Source of the DNA: Chthoniobacter flavus Ellin428
GTDB lineage: Bacteria; Verrucomicrobiota; Verrucomicrobiia; Chthoniobacterales; Chthoniobacteraceae
Length of the DNA stretch: 64,000 bases
Direction: 5' to 3'
NCBI RefSeq assembly: GCF_000173075.1
Contig: NZ_ABVL01000031.1
Location: 1-64,000, forward strand
The notes beneath the pieces were generated by a model. It was not told where the DNA came from and did no database searches. It saw only the letters and a program-made list of their open reading frames with translations. Shown piece after piece: positions 9,019-17,511 of this stretch. Within the stretch, counting starts at the first letter, position 1. Each line of letters starts with the position of its first letter. A program made the translations under genes and the position numbers.

Positions 9019-9377
9019 GAACGGGGAGAATGTGAATCGGGACGGGATGCCTGTTCCTCTTGAGCCCTGCTGAGCGCTTTCACCGCAGCCGCGGCGATGA
9101 TGGCGGTCATGACGATGCCGAGGAAGGCGATGCAGACGGCGCAGGCGCGGGCCAGCGGGTGGTGTGGGACGAAGTCGCCGTAACCGACGGTGAAGCCGGT
9201 GATGAGGGCGAAATAGAGTCCGTCACCGAACGGCCAGCGCTCGAATCGCGAGGCGCAGAAACCGAAGCCGATCATGAGCAGAATGATGCCCGAGAGGACC
9301 GGCCAGACGATGCGGAGGCTTCGCCAGAATTCGATGGCGAAGCGCAGGCGGACGCGGTTGAACGCGCTCAATTTCAT
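9015..9377 (-). CDS. Two-transmembrane potassium-channel-like protein
   Basis: 120 residues with the K+ selectivity filter TVGYGD in GFTVGYGDFVPHH. A first transmembrane helix (IVWPVLSGIILLMIGFGF) and a second (ACAVCIAFLGIVMTAIIAAA) flank the pore loop, which is the minimal ion_trans_2 layout. No cytoplasmic RCK/TrkA_N domain follows, so gating would need a partner or be constitutive. The start overlaps the holB stop (9374-9377) and the end overlaps the small membrane protein, so the three genes are packed as an operon. Confidence 0.75.
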   Translation of the reverse strand: MKLSAFNRVRLRFAIEFWRSLRIVWPVLSGIILLMIGFGFCASRFERWPFGDGLYFALITGFTVGYGDFVPHHPLARACAVCIAFLGIVMTAIIAAAAVKALSRAQEEQASRPDSHSPRS

Positions 9378-10360
9378 TCACCGAAGGCGCGCAGGAAGGC
9401 GCACTCGAGGGCGAGTTGTTCCTGCACGCCGGAGTTGCCGAGGTGACCACGGAGGGTCTCGAAGGCGTCGGATTTGCGGAGCAGCGTGGTGGTGGAATGG
9501 CGGGCACCGAGCGCGGCGGTGTCGGTGGCGAAGATGGGATGGTCGAGGCTGGCCACGGGCTGGCCGGTGGTGTGGGCGGCTTGCTGGCGCAGGGCGTCGG
9601 CCCACCATTGTTCCAGCGTCTCGAGCAGGGAATGACGCGCGGCGACGTAGCGGCTTTCGACGAGCGCCTTGTAATAGTCTTCGCGATCCTCCAGCCATTT
9701 TCCGGCTTCGGAGGTTTGTTTATAATGTTGCTCCTCGGCCTTCAGCGAGGCATCGGCGTCGTCCTGGATCGTTTCACGCGCTTCGCTGAGCAGGGTCTGG
9801 AATTCGCGGACGAGCCGGAAGGCTTCCACCAGGCCGGGCGACTCCTGTCGCGAATGCGCTTGTAGCGCGGTGAGCAGCTTGGTCTGCAGCGGGGTGGCTC
9901 GGTGCGCCTCGGTGGAACGCAGCGGGATCTCGAGGCAACGCGAGAGGATGGTCTCGAGCAATTGATCGGGCAGGCTGCTCAAGAGCAGGAGCGAACTTTG
10001 GCCGGGCGGTTCCTCGAGCGTCTTGAGGAAGGCGTTGGCCGCATTGGGTTGGAGGCGGTCAGCATCGACGATGACGCCGATCTTGTGGCCGCCACTCAAG
10101 CTGCGCATGTGCAGGCTGCGCTCCAGTTCGCGCATTTGCTCGATGAGGATGCGGCGCGATTTACTTTCCGGCTCGATGACGTGGATGTCGGGGTGCTGCA
10201 GGTTCTCGACGGGTCGGCCGATGAGCAGCGTGCAGACCCGGTTGGCGAGGGCGCGCTTGCCGCTGCCGATGGGACCGGTGATGAGATAGGCGTGCGCGAG
10301 CCGGTTTTGCGCCTGGGCGCTTTGGAGCAGGGAGAAGGCTTCGTCGGCGGTGAAGGGCAT
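9374..10360 (-). CDS. holB: DNA polymerase III delta'-like clamp-loader subunit
   Basis: The delta' subunit is part of the clamp loader that places the sliding clamp on primed DNA. The 328 residues begin with AHAYLITGPIGSGKRALANR, a P-loop of the DnaX/HolB type. HPDIHVIEPESKSRRI, the ADRLQPNAANAFLKTLEEPP sensor region and LLSSLPDQLLETILSRC follow. The cysteines of the zinc module seen in E. coli HolB are not apparent, which is common outside proteobacteria. tmk lies upstream on the same strand, a frequent tmk-holB pairing. Start ATG at 10360. Confidence 0.88.
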   Translation of the reverse strand: MPFTADEAFSLLQSAQAQNRLAHAYLITGPIGSGKRALANRVCTLLIGRPVENLQHPDIHVIEPESKSRRILIEQMRELERSLHMRSLSGGHKIGVIVDADRLQPNAANAFLKTLEEPPGQSSLLLLSSLPDQLLETILSRCLEIPLRSTEAHRATPLQTKLLTALQAHSRQESPGLVEAFRLVREFQTLLSEARETIQDDADASLKAEEQHYKQTSEAGKWLEDREDYYKALVESRYVAARHSLLETLEQWWADALRQQAAHTTGQPVASLDHPIFATDTAALGARHSTTTLLRKSDAFETLRGHLGNSGVQEQLALECAFLRAFGE

Positions 10361-10370
10361 GGGTCAGGAA

Positions 10371-10430
10371 TGACGAATGACAGCCGCAGAGCGGACGGCT
10401 GCGGAAAATGGCAGATGGCAGATGGCAGAT
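10371..10430. repeat. Heptamer runs between tmk and holB (units GAATGAC and GGCAGAT)
   Basis: Two GAATGAC units sit near 10371-10383, and three exact GGCAGAT units lie at 10410-10430. They fill most of the 77-bp tmk-holB spacer. No inverted arm was found. Confidence 0.65.
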
Positions 10431-10437
10431 GGGGCGC

Positions 10438-11094
10438 TCATTTTGTGACGGGTAATGGACTGAGGCGGGGGGCTAGTTCCTGCCAGATGCGGTTGCTGAG
10501 GTCCTCTACCGTGCCGGCGGCATCGAGGAGGCGGACGCGGGTGGTGTTTTCGCGGGCCAGAGCCAGGTAGCCGGCGCGGACGGCTTCGAAGAAGGCGGCG
10601 GGTTGGCTTTCCATGCGGTCGGGAGCGCCCGCGGGGGCGGGGCGATGGCGCATGCGCTCGCGAGCGATGGCCAGGTCGAGGTCGAAGACGAAGGTGATGT
10701 CGGGCAAGGTGTCGCCGACGGCGAAGCGATTGATGGCGGCAACTTCGGCGGGATCGAGTTTGCGGGCCACGCCCTGATAGACCGTGGTGGAATCGAGAAA
10801 ACGGTCGGCGAGGACGATGGCGCCGGCTTCGAGCGCGGGGGCGATGACTTCGCGGACGAGTTGCGCGCGGCTGGCGGCGAAGAGCAGCAGTTCCGTTTCC
10901 GAGGCCATGGCGTGGCCGGCCTTGGAGAATTGCAGCAGATGGCGCAATTGTTCGCCGATCTCGGTACCGCCAGGTTCGCGGGTGAGGATGACCTGATGGC
11001 CAAGCGCCTTCAGCCGATCCGCGAGAAGTCGGATCTGGGTCGATTTTCCGCAGCCTTCGCTGCCTTCAAATGAGACGAATATGCCGCGCGGCAT
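10438..11094 (-). CDS. tmk: Thymidylate kinase
   Basis: It phosphorylates dTMP to dTDP with ATP. The 218 residues show the P-loop FEGSEGCGKSTQIRLL at 9-24, the REPGGTEIGEQLR dTMP-binding motif, and the ADRFLDSTTVYQG 'DR' motif. The lid region is Arg-rich (RERMRHRPAPAGAPDRME). Its position upstream of holB on the same strand supports the call. Start ATG at 11094. Confidence 0.93.
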   Translation of the reverse strand: MPRGIFVSFEGSEGCGKSTQIRLLADRLKALGHQVILTREPGGTEIGEQLRHLLQFSKAGHAMASETELLLFAASRAQLVREVIAPALEAGAIVLADRFLDSTTVYQGVARKLDPAEVAAINRFAVGDTLPDITFVFDLDLAIARERMRHRPAPAGAPDRMESQPAAFFEAVRAGYLALARENTTRVRLLDAAGTVEDLSNRIWQELAPRLSPLPVTK

Positions 11095-11151
11095 GGGTAG
11101 AGCCCGCAGTGTGCAAAATCCATCCGCCCGCTGTCCAGCGGGAGTCCGCGC

Positions 11152-12111
11152 TTATTGCGCCTGATGGATGATGATGGTCGGCCCTTCCTGTTGCTGTTGT
11201 GGCGGCTTCGCCGTGGTGGGCGGCGGAGTCTGCTGTGGGGCCGGTTCCGAAGGGGCGGAATAGCTATGGGTCGGGGCAGACATCGCCATCCGTGTCTGAC
11301 CGCGGCGCAGGTTTTGAGCGACGGTATTGTTGTCGCCGTAGAGCGCCCAAGGACCGTTCGGCACTTCCAAGGCATCGACGAATTTCCAGTCGGTCACGTC
11401 GGTGCTGCTGAGCTGCAGGTAATCGCGCACCGCCGGCGAGACGTCGAGGCCAGCGCCACCGTTGAGGTTCGGACGCGGCTTTTCGTTGCCGAAGACATAT
11501 TGCCAGTGGTCCGTGCGGAACGGGCCGCAATCGCTCCATTGGGCGTAGCAGGTCTTGCCCGCGCTGTTACGAATGGCGATCCAGTGGTCGTGGCAGACGG
11601 ACTGGCCTTCCTGCCGGAACTCGTCGCGGAACCACGGGATGACGACCTTGGACTCGGGCTTGGTCGTGCCGTGGGTCACGTCGTTGTAGGGCAGGGCGAT
11701 GTAGAAGGGGTTTTGCCGGGGAACAAAATTGGCCGGGATGTAATTGCGCCGTGATGCCGGGTTCGGGTTATCGAAGCCGCCGTAGCTCTGTTCCCAGTTG
11801 AGGTCCCACGAGCTGCTGAAATTGTGGACCGGGTTGTTGCCACCAGCCGGTTCGCCGACCCAGAAGACCGTGGTCACGATCTGGGTTTTCCAAGGATATT
11901 TGCCCGACACGCTGAGCGTGCGCGACATGGTCGGAATGACCACCTGCGGCTCCATGTGCAGGATGGCGCTCTCGCGCAGCTTCATCGCGTATTTGGTAAA
12001 ATCCGCAGTGGTCTGGTAAGGCGACTGCGCGCTTGCCTCGCCCACGAAGCAAATCAAGCCGATGGCCAGAACAGCACGCGATAAGAAAAATCCCAGGGAA
12101 TGAAGCTTCAT
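11152..12111 (-). CDS. Secreted protein of unknown function, possibly DPBB-like
   Basis: A 319-residue protein with a clear signal peptide (AVLAIGLICFVGEASA, cleavage near ASA-QS). The mature part includes a cysteine pair in CYAQWSDCGPF followed by DHWQYVFG and GGAGLDVSPAVRDYL. The order 'D-CGPF ... GLDVSPAVRDYL' recalls the double-psi beta-barrel fold of RlpA-like proteins; this is an inference from motif shape only. The C-terminus is a Pro/Gln-rich tail (APQQTPPPTTAKPPQQQ). It is transcribed alone, between nadB and tmk. I do not recognise a named family. Confidence 0.75.
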   Translation of the reverse strand: MKLHSLGFFLSRAVLAIGLICFVGEASAQSPYQTTADFTKYAMKLRESAILHMEPQVVIPTMSRTLSVSGKYPWKTQIVTTVFWVGEPAGGNNPVHNFSSSWDLNWEQSYGGFDNPNPASRRNYIPANFVPRQNPFYIALPYNDVTHGTTKPESKVVIPWFRDEFRQEGQSVCHDHWIAIRNSAGKTCYAQWSDCGPFRTDHWQYVFGNEKPRPNLNGGAGLDVSPAVRDYLQLSSTDVTDWKFVDALEVPNGPWALYGDNNTVAQNLRRGQTRMAMSAPTHSYSAPSEPAPQQTPPPTTAKPPQQQQEGPTIIIHQAQ

Positions 12112-12296
12112 TGGTTCTGGTCTGGATAGGGGCAGGTCTATACGAAAGAACCCGGGGGCCGTAAAGCGGAAAGTCTCCCGGAATGTCGCATTTTGGTCAG
12201 AGTTGAGCCTCTTGAAGGGATGAAATTGTCAGGTTCGTGTTCCTACGACAGTATTTTAGCATCGAATATGCCAACAGTCGTGGGACGACTGTGTAG

Positions 12297-13895
12297 TCAG
12301 GATCGTCTCAGGACGGTCGCGTGGCGGCATGCCGGGTCGGTTTCCGGGTAATCCAGAGTATAATGCAGGCCGCGGCTCTCTTTGCGGAGCAGGGCGCTGT
12401 CCACGATGAGGCCGGCCACGGTGGCCAGATTGCGGAGCTCGAGGAGGTCGGTGGTGATCTTGAAGTTCCAATAAAACTCCTGGATCTCCCGCTCCAGATT
12501 GCGAAGGCGGGTAGCCGCGCGCTGAAGGCGTTTGGTGGTGCGGACAATGCCGACGTAATCCCACATGAGGCGGCGGATTTCGTCCCAATTGTGGTAAATC
12601 ACGACCAGTTCATCCACGTCCACGGCGACGCCGCTCTTCCAGGGAGGCAGTTCCTTCCCCCAAGGGCCGGCCTCCGGGCGCGGACGGGCGACGATGGCCT
12701 CGCAACAGCGGTGGGCGAGGACGCAGGCTTCCAGCAGGGAATTGCTGGCCAGCCGGTTGGCGCCGTGCAGGCCGGTGCAGGCGACTTCGCCGATGGCGTA
12801 AAGGCCTTCGAGGCTGGAGGCGCCATTTTCGTCCGTGAGGACGCCGCCACATTGGTAATGGGCGGCCGGCACCACCGGGATGCGCTCCTTGGTGATGTCC
12901 AAGCCGTAGCGCAGGCAGACCTCGTGGATATTCGGAAAGCGGTCGCGGATAAAATCGGCCGGCTGATGGGTGATGTCGAGGTAGACGCACTGAGCGCCGG
13001 TACGCTTCATCTCGGCATCGATGGCCCGGGCAACGATATCGCGCGGAGCCAGGTCCTTTTTGGCGTGATACCGACTCATGAATTCGCGGCCTTTGGCATC
13101 CACCAAGCGGGCGCCTTCGCCGCGCACGGCCTCGGAGATAAGGAAGCTGCGGGCCTCGGGGTGGAAGAGGCAGGTCGGGTGGAATTGGATGAATTCCATG
13201 TTCGCCACCTTTGCCCCTGCGCGCCAGGACATGGCCACGCCATCGCCAGTGGCGATGCCGGGATTGGTCGTATAAAGATACACCTTGCCGCAGCCGCCGG
13301 TGGCCAGCACCACGCGATCGCTGCGCAGGGCCACAACGTCGCCGGTGGCCTCATTGAGCACATACACGCCGAGGCAGCGGTCGCTGCTCACGAAGCCGAG
13401 CTTGCCCAAGGTGATGAGATCCACCGCCATGTGGTTTTCCAGCACGGTGATCTGCGGGTGCCGGGCGATGGCCGCCAGGAGGGCGCGCTCGATCTCGCGT
13501 CCGGTGACGTCGCGGGCGTGGAGGATGCGGCGCTTCGAATGGCCGCCCTCGCGGCCGAGGTCGAGCTCGTGGGAGCCGTCGGGCAACTCGCGTTCGTCGA
13601 AATGGACGCCGAAATCGATGAGCTCCCGGATGCGCGCGGGTCCATCGATGACGATCGTGCGGACGACTTGCTCGTCGCACAGCCCGGCGCCGGCCTCCAG
13701 GGTGTCCTTGACGTGCAGCTCGAAGGAATCCTCGGTGCTGGTCACGCTGGCGATGCCGCCTTGCGCCCAGGCGGTGTTCGATTCCGCGCGGGCGCGCTTG
13801 GTGACGATAGCGACGCGTCCATGCTGGGCGGCCTGCAGGGCGAAGCTCAATCCGGCGATGCCGGAGCCGATGACGATGAAATCAAACTCGTTCAT
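12297..13895 (-). CDS. nadB: L-aspartate oxidase
   Basis: A flavoenzyme oxidising L-aspartate to iminoaspartate, the first step of de novo NAD synthesis. The 532 residues show the FAD-binding VIGSGIAGLSFALQA at the N-terminus, ESNTAWAQGGIASV, and REGGHSKRRILHARDVTG with active-site residues. GEVACTGLHGANRLASNS in the second FAD region is diagnostic for the NadB/SdhA superfamily. The C-terminal helical domain is present (LRNLEREIQEFYW). Succinate dehydrogenase is less likely because no iron-sulfur subunit is adjacent. The start overlaps the panC stop by 4 bp. NadA and NadC are not in the window. Confidence 0.93.
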   Translation of the reverse strand: MNEFDFIVIGSGIAGLSFALQAAQHGRVAIVTKRARAESNTAWAQGGIASVTSTEDSFELHVKDTLEAGAGLCDEQVVRTIVIDGPARIRELIDFGVHFDERELPDGSHELDLGREGGHSKRRILHARDVTGREIERALLAAIARHPQITVLENHMAVDLITLGKLGFVSSDRCLGVYVLNEATGDVVALRSDRVVLATGGCGKVYLYTTNPGIATGDGVAMSWRAGAKVANMEFIQFHPTCLFHPEARSFLISEAVRGEGARLVDAKGREFMSRYHAKKDLAPRDIVARAIDAEMKRTGAQCVYLDITHQPADFIRDRFPNIHEVCLRYGLDITKERIPVVPAAHYQCGGVLTDENGASSLEGLYAIGEVACTGLHGANRLASNSLLEACVLAHRCCEAIVARPRPEAGPWGKELPPWKSGVAVDVDELVVIYHNWDEIRRLMWDYVGIVRTTKRLQRAATRLRNLEREIQEFYWNFKITTDLLELRNLATVAGLIVDSALLRKESRGLHYTLDYPETDPACRHATVLRRS

Positions 13896-14734
13896 CGCAG
13901 GCGGAGGTTGTCGATGAGGCGCGTCTTGCCGAAAAAAACGGCGAGGGCCATGACGGTATTGCGGTCGGCACGTTCGATGGAGTGGAGGGAATCTGCATCG
14001 GCGATCTCCACATAGTCGATACGGGCGAGGGATGCGCTACCGATTTTTTGGACGATGAGCCGGCGCAGGCGGGCAGGGCTGGTCTCGCCGTCCTGCCATG
14101 CCTTCTTCGCCGCGAGGAGGGCGGCGCGCAGGATGGGCGCCTGGGTGCGTTCCTCAGGTGAGAGATATTGGTTGCGCGAGCTGAGTGCCAGGCCGTCGGA
14201 TTCGCGGACGGTTTCCACGCCGACGATGCGCACCGGCAGGTGCAGGTCGCGCACCATGCGGCGGATGACCGCGCACTGCTGGAAATCCTTGAGGCCAAAG
14301 ACGGCGATCTGCGGCTGGACGATCTGGAAAAGCTTGTTCACGACCGTGCAAACCCCGCGAAAATGGCCAGGACGCGACGCCCCGCAGAGGAACTTCGAGA
14401 CCTCGGTCTCCTCGACGTAAGTGGAAAAGCCCTCCGGGTAGATCTCCGTGGCGCTGGGATGAAAGATCACGTCCACGCCGTGCTCGGCGCAGAGCTTCTT
14501 GTCTGTCGCAAAGGGGCGAGGGTAACGGGAAAAGTCCTCTTTGGGCCCGAATTGGGTGGGGTTGACGAAGATGCTGACCACGACCATGCCCTTCGGACCG
14601 GCGAGCTTGCGGGCGCGATCGATGAGGGTGGTGTGGCCCCGGTGGAGCGCCCCCATGGTGGGGACGAAGACAATAGGAGCTCGGGCGGCACCGAGCAGGC
14701 GCCGCGTAGCGGAAATGGAACCGATGACTTTCAA
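13892..14734 (-). CDS. panC: Pantothenate synthetase
   Basis: It condenses pantoate and beta-alanine with ATP to pantothenate. The 280 residues show PTMGALHRGHTTLI with the HxGH adenylate-forming motif, FVNPTQFGPKEDFSRYPR, ASRPGHFRGVCTVVNK, GLKDFQQ and SSRNQYLSPEER. The start is a TTG at 14734: an in-frame TAA lies four codons upstream and the next Met is inside the HIGH-like motif, so no other start is possible. It is translationally coupled to nadB downstream (ATGA overlap). panB is not seen nearby. Confidence 0.93.
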   Translation of the reverse strand: MKVIGSISATRRLLGAARAPIVFVPTMGALHRGHTTLIDRARKLAGPKGMVVVSIFVNPTQFGPKEDFSRYPRPFATDKKLCAEHGVDVIFHPSATEIYPEGFSTYVEETEVSKFLCGASRPGHFRGVCTVVNKLFQIVQPQIAVFGLKDFQQCAVIRRMVRDLHLPVRIVGVETVRESDGLALSSRNQYLSPEERTQAPILRAALLAAKKAWQDGETSPARLRRLIVQKIGSASLARIDYVEIADADSLHSIERADRNTVMALAVFFGKTRLIDNLRLR

Positions 14735-14904
14735 TGCAGGGAATTAGGCGGAGGTCTCCGATACGGAATCGAGAGCGATTGGGCAAGGCTTTGGCGTAAC
14801 CGAAAGCGGAATGAAACCGCCGAGATGACCCAGAACCACCACGCGATGATCGAACCGCAGCCGATGGTGTGGTAATGGATCGCCGCGGATTTGATGGATA
14901 GCAC
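14731..14904 (-). CDS. Possible small membrane peptide upstream of panC
   Basis: A 57-codon frame from GTG 14904 to a TGA that overlaps the panC TTG start (CATTGA). It encodes one hydrophobic segment (GCGSIIAWWFWVISAVSF) followed by a basic stretch. No Shine-Dalgarno sequence or known family supports it, and it could equally be the panC leader. It is listed because the stop/start overlap resembles the coupling seen elsewhere in this cluster. Confidence 0.25.
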   Translation of the reverse strand: MLSIKSAAIHYHTIGCGSIIAWWFWVISAVSFRFRLRQSLAQSLSIPYRRPPPNSLH

Positions 14905-15283
14905 GGCTCACAGAGCTGAAGACAAATTGAATGCTTCAGTGAGTGGCCCTGACGTCACCTTTGTTCAAAATTCCTCGTGAAATCCCGAAGCTGGAAGGCC
15001 ATTCAACGCGGTGGAAACGAATCGGCTGCGCTGGCGTTATCTTGGAATGACGACCAGTGTCTTCACGTAGCCCTCAATTTTCGCAACTTTGTCTCGTCGA
15101 AATGTCTCAGTATTGTAACCGTTCCTCCCAAATATGAGGTTTTTGTGGCTTATTTTGAGCAGTTTACAGTCGACACTACGGAGAGGAGGACAAGGTAATT
15201 ATGTATATTCGACCAGGGACAGAACCTACGTGGAACGCCGAATGCTATAATTACCGGAAGGGTTATAATTATTATCATACCTT
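14905..15283. other. Gene-poor AT-richer spacer upstream of the prepilin gene
   Basis: About 380 bp without a supportable gene. A 73-codon plus-strand frame at 14977-15198 has no recognisable features. Two TATAAT hexamers (15246-15251 and 15264-15269) lie 15-38 bp before the prepilin ATG and are candidate -10 elements. No good -35 match was seen. Confidence 0.5.
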
Positions 15284-15682
15284 ATGAATCCATTCAGAAA
15301 CCACCTCCGACGAGGTTTTACGCTGGTAGAAATCATGGTTGTCGTTTCCATCATCGCACTCCTGGCCGCGATCGCGACATCCAACTTCATTCGGGCACGC
15401 AAGCGCGCCCAAGCCGCGAAGATCCTCGACGATCTGCGCACCCTGGACGGTGCGCTCGATCAATACGCCATCGAGAACAACAAGAATTCGGGAGACCTTG
15501 CCATGTTCTCCGACCTGCAACCCTACATGAAGCGGATGAACAAGCTGGCTCTGATGGGCGCAGACATTTTCGGCCAGCCGTACGGTCCATATACCGTCGA
15601 TACCCCGCCCAAGGTCTCCGACCGCGCTTTCCAGTCGCTATCGGACGTGGCGCCGGAGTCGTTCTGGTCGCCTTACTATTAA
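15284..15682 (+). CDS. Type IV prepilin-like protein
   Basis: 132 residues with a canonical class III signal: a short basic leader, cleavage G before F (RRGFTLVEIMVVVSIIALLA), Glu at position +5 and a hydrophobic N-terminal helix. A short soluble domain follows, ending in WSPYY. This is the usual shape of the many small pseudopilins in Verrucomicrobiota, processed by a prepilin peptidase and assembled by type II or IV machinery. None of the assembly genes is in the window. It is isolated, with the strong hairpin at 15815 downstream. Confidence 0.85.
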   Translation: MNPFRNHLRRGFTLVEIMVVVSIIALLAAIATSNFIRARKRAQAAKILDDLRTLDGALDQYAIENNKNSGDLAMFSDLQPYMKRMNKLALMGADIFGQPYGPYTVDTPPKVSDRAFQSLSDVAPESFWSPYY

Positions 15683-15814
15683 ATAGTTAAGGCTGGTTGA
15701 AAGTTTTTCTGAGAATCTGGGTGCAAAGCACTCGGCGCAATTCGACGTGCGCCCAACAAGAGGCTTTTGTGGCAAACTCGCGACTTTAGCGAGCTTTTGG
15801 AATCAACCATCCTA

Positions 15815-15844
15815 CGCCCGTCGCGATAACTATCGCGACGGGCG
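15815..15844. terminator. Perfect GC-rich hairpin between convergent genes
   Basis: CGCCCGTCGCGA pairs perfectly with TCGCGACGGGCG around a 6-nt loop. It sits between the 3' ends of the prepilin gene (+) and the ribbon-helix-helix gene (-). There is no T-run on either side, so it may stop transcription weakly or act in RNA stability. Confidence 0.6.
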
Positions 15845-15872
15845 AAGGTAAGGGTTTCCCCGATAAAGATGG

Positions 15873-16040
15873 CTACTTTCGTTTTCCTTTCGCTTCGTCG
15901 GCCGCCACCATTTCATCCTGCACATCCTTTTCGATCAGCGTGATGATGTAATTGCTGAGCGAGCGACGATCTTTCTTCGCCTTGATCTTGGCGAGTTCGA
16001 GAAGGTCTTCGGGGCAGCGGAACGCAGTGTATTTGCTCAT
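15873..16040 (-). CDS. Small ribbon-helix-helix-like protein
   Basis: 55 residues from the ATG at 16040 (a longer start would add five residues). The sequence SKYTAFRCPEDLLELAKIKA, then SLSNYIITLIEKDV, has the beta-strand / helix / helix pattern of Arc/CopG-type DNA-binding proteins, in which a polar strand contacts the major groove as a dimer. Such proteins are often antitoxins or small repressors; no toxin gene is adjacent. The C-terminus is charged. Confidence 0.65.
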   Translation of the reverse strand: MSKYTAFRCPEDLLELAKIKAKKDRRSLSNYIITLIEKDVQDEMVAADEAKGKRK

Positions 16041-16153
16041 AGTTGGAAAAATCATAAGTCAGAATAGGTATAGTGCTGATGTTATGCGGACGCACAGGCT
16101 GCGCGAGTGGGGTCGCGTGGGAGAATCGTCCTTCCCGCAGCCTGCCATCACAT

Positions 16154-16206
16154 AAAGTGTTTCGCATCGCGGAACGGCTGTGGACGTTCCGCGGACACAC
16201 TTTTTT
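16154..16206. terminator. Long interrupted hairpin with T-run
   Basis: An inner 9-bp stem (CGCGGAACG / CGTTCCGCG) is extended by an outer 7-bp stem (AAAGTGT at 16154 / ACACTTT at 16197) across small internal loops. On the plus strand a run of six T follows. It lies 36 bp past the tgt stop, so it is probably a terminator for tgt or a bidirectional one. Confidence 0.55.
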
Positions 16207-16241
16207 CAAATAACGTATGTATACGTAACTCTGACTCCCGT

Positions 16242-17348
16242 CTACACCTCTCGGTGGTGACGATAATTAGTGACGAAATTCTGACGAAATGTGGCGAACG
16301 TTCCGTTCTCGATTTCCTGTCGCATACGCCACATCAAATTCAGATAGAAGTGGAGATTGTGTAGCGAAATCAGCCTCAGTCCGAGTATCTCTTCGGCCTT
16401 GACCAAGTGACGCAAATAGCCGCGAGAAAAATTTCGGCAAGCTTCGCAAGTGCAGCCCTCTTCGATCGGCCCCTTGTCATAAATATACGGAGAATTCTTT
16501 AGATTCACGGTGCCTTGTGCGGTGAAGGCGGTGCCATTGCGCGCCAGACGGGTCGGCAACACGCAATCGAACATATCGACGCCGCGGGCCACCATCTCGA
16601 CCATCTGCGGCGGAGTGCCGAGCCCCATGGCATAGCGGGGGCGGTCCGCCGGCAGATAAGGTTCGCTCGCTTCGATCGCGGCCATCATTTCGGGCTCGGG
16701 TTCGCCGACACTTACTCCGCCGACCGCATAGCCATCAAAGCCGATCGACACCAGGGCTTCCGCGCTCTCCCGGCGCAAATCGGGGTAGGACGATCCCTGA
16801 ACAATGCCGAACTTCATTCCCGGCGTCGGCACTTCCTTGCATCTCGCCGCCCAACGCAGGGTGCGGGCGAGGCTATCGGCCGCGTAATCCCGTTCACAAG
16901 GGAACGGCGGGCATTCGTCAAAGAGCATGGCGATGTCCGAACCGAGCGCGGCCTGGATCTCCATGGCTTCGCGCGGGCCGAGGAAACAGGGCGCGCCGTC
17001 GAGGTGGTTTTGAAAGTGCACGCCCTCTTCGGTGATCTTCCGCAGCTTGGCCAGCGAGAAGACCTGGAAGCCGCCCGAGTCCGTGAGAATCGGCCCGTCC
17101 CAATTCATGAACTGGTGCAACCCGCCAAAGTGCTTCATCACGTCCATCCCCGGGCGCACGAAAAGGTGGTAGGTATTGCCGAGAATGATCTGCGCGTGGA
17201 CCTCGCGCAGTTCCGCGGGCGATACCGCCTTCACCGAGCCCTGCGTGCCGACCGGCATGAAGATCGGCGTCTCGATTACGCCATGGTTGGTCACCAACCG
17301 GCCACGTCGGGCTTTGGTGGCGGTATCGGCTTTCAGCAAGGTGAACAT
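16242..17348 (-). CDS. tgt: tRNA-guanine(34) transglycosylase
   Basis: Tgt exchanges guanine-34 for preQ1 in tRNAs with GUN anticodons, towards queuosine. The 368 residues from ATG 17348 carry every hallmark: DSGGFQVFSL near the substrate-binding Asp, GIVQGSSYPDLR, VGEPEPEM, GLGTPPQM, the catalytic Asp in FDCVLPTRLARNG, and a zinc site (CTCEACRNFSRGYLRHL with His in SLHNLHFY). The frame remains open upstream to 17444, but that part translates the heptamer repeat at 17351-17391 and is not native. queA and other que genes are not in the window. Confidence 0.95.
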   Translation of the reverse strand: MFTLLKADTATKARRGRLVTNHGVIETPIFMPVGTQGSVKAVSPAELREVHAQIILGNTYHLFVRPGMDVMKHFGGLHQFMNWDGPILTDSGGFQVFSLAKLRKITEEGVHFQNHLDGAPCFLGPREAMEIQAALGSDIAMLFDECPPFPCERDYAADSLARTLRWAARCKEVPTPGMKFGIVQGSSYPDLRRESAEALVSIGFDGYAVGGVSVGEPEPEMMAAIEASEPYLPADRPRYAMGLGTPPQMVEMVARGVDMFDCVLPTRLARNGTAFTAQGTVNLKNSPYIYDKGPIEEGCTCEACRNFSRGYLRHLVKAEEILGLRLISLHNLHFYLNLMWRMRQEIENGTFATFRQNFVTNYRHHREV

Positions 17349-17350
17349 GG

Positions 17351-17511
17351 AATCGGAGGTCGAAGTTCGGAGTTGGAAGATCGGAGATCGGCAAACGGGC
17401 CGGTAAAGGGGTTGCGACAATAAATGGCGTGCAACACTCGGCAAGGGACTAAATCATTCGCCGTTCTCTTTTCCCCGAATTCCGATCTTCCAACTTCGAT
17501 CTCCGAATTCA
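17351..17511. repeat. Inverted repeat with heptamer arms (unit TCGGAGA)
   Basis: The left arm (17351-17391) has units such as TCGGAGG, TCGAAGT, TCGGAGT and TGGAAGA. The right arm (17476-17511) has GATCTTC, CAACTTC and GATCTCC. The spacer is about 85 bp. The arms touch the tgt start on one side and contain the stop codon of the ABC ATPase gene on the other. Confidence 0.8.

Noticed and set aside
12321..14015. 564-codon plus-strand frame over nadB/panC
   Set aside because: Antisense to two confident biosynthetic genes; no protein motif of its own.
14977..15198. 73-codon frame upstream of the prepilin gene
   Set aside because: No start signal, motif or composition typical of a protein; probably chance in AT-richer spacer.
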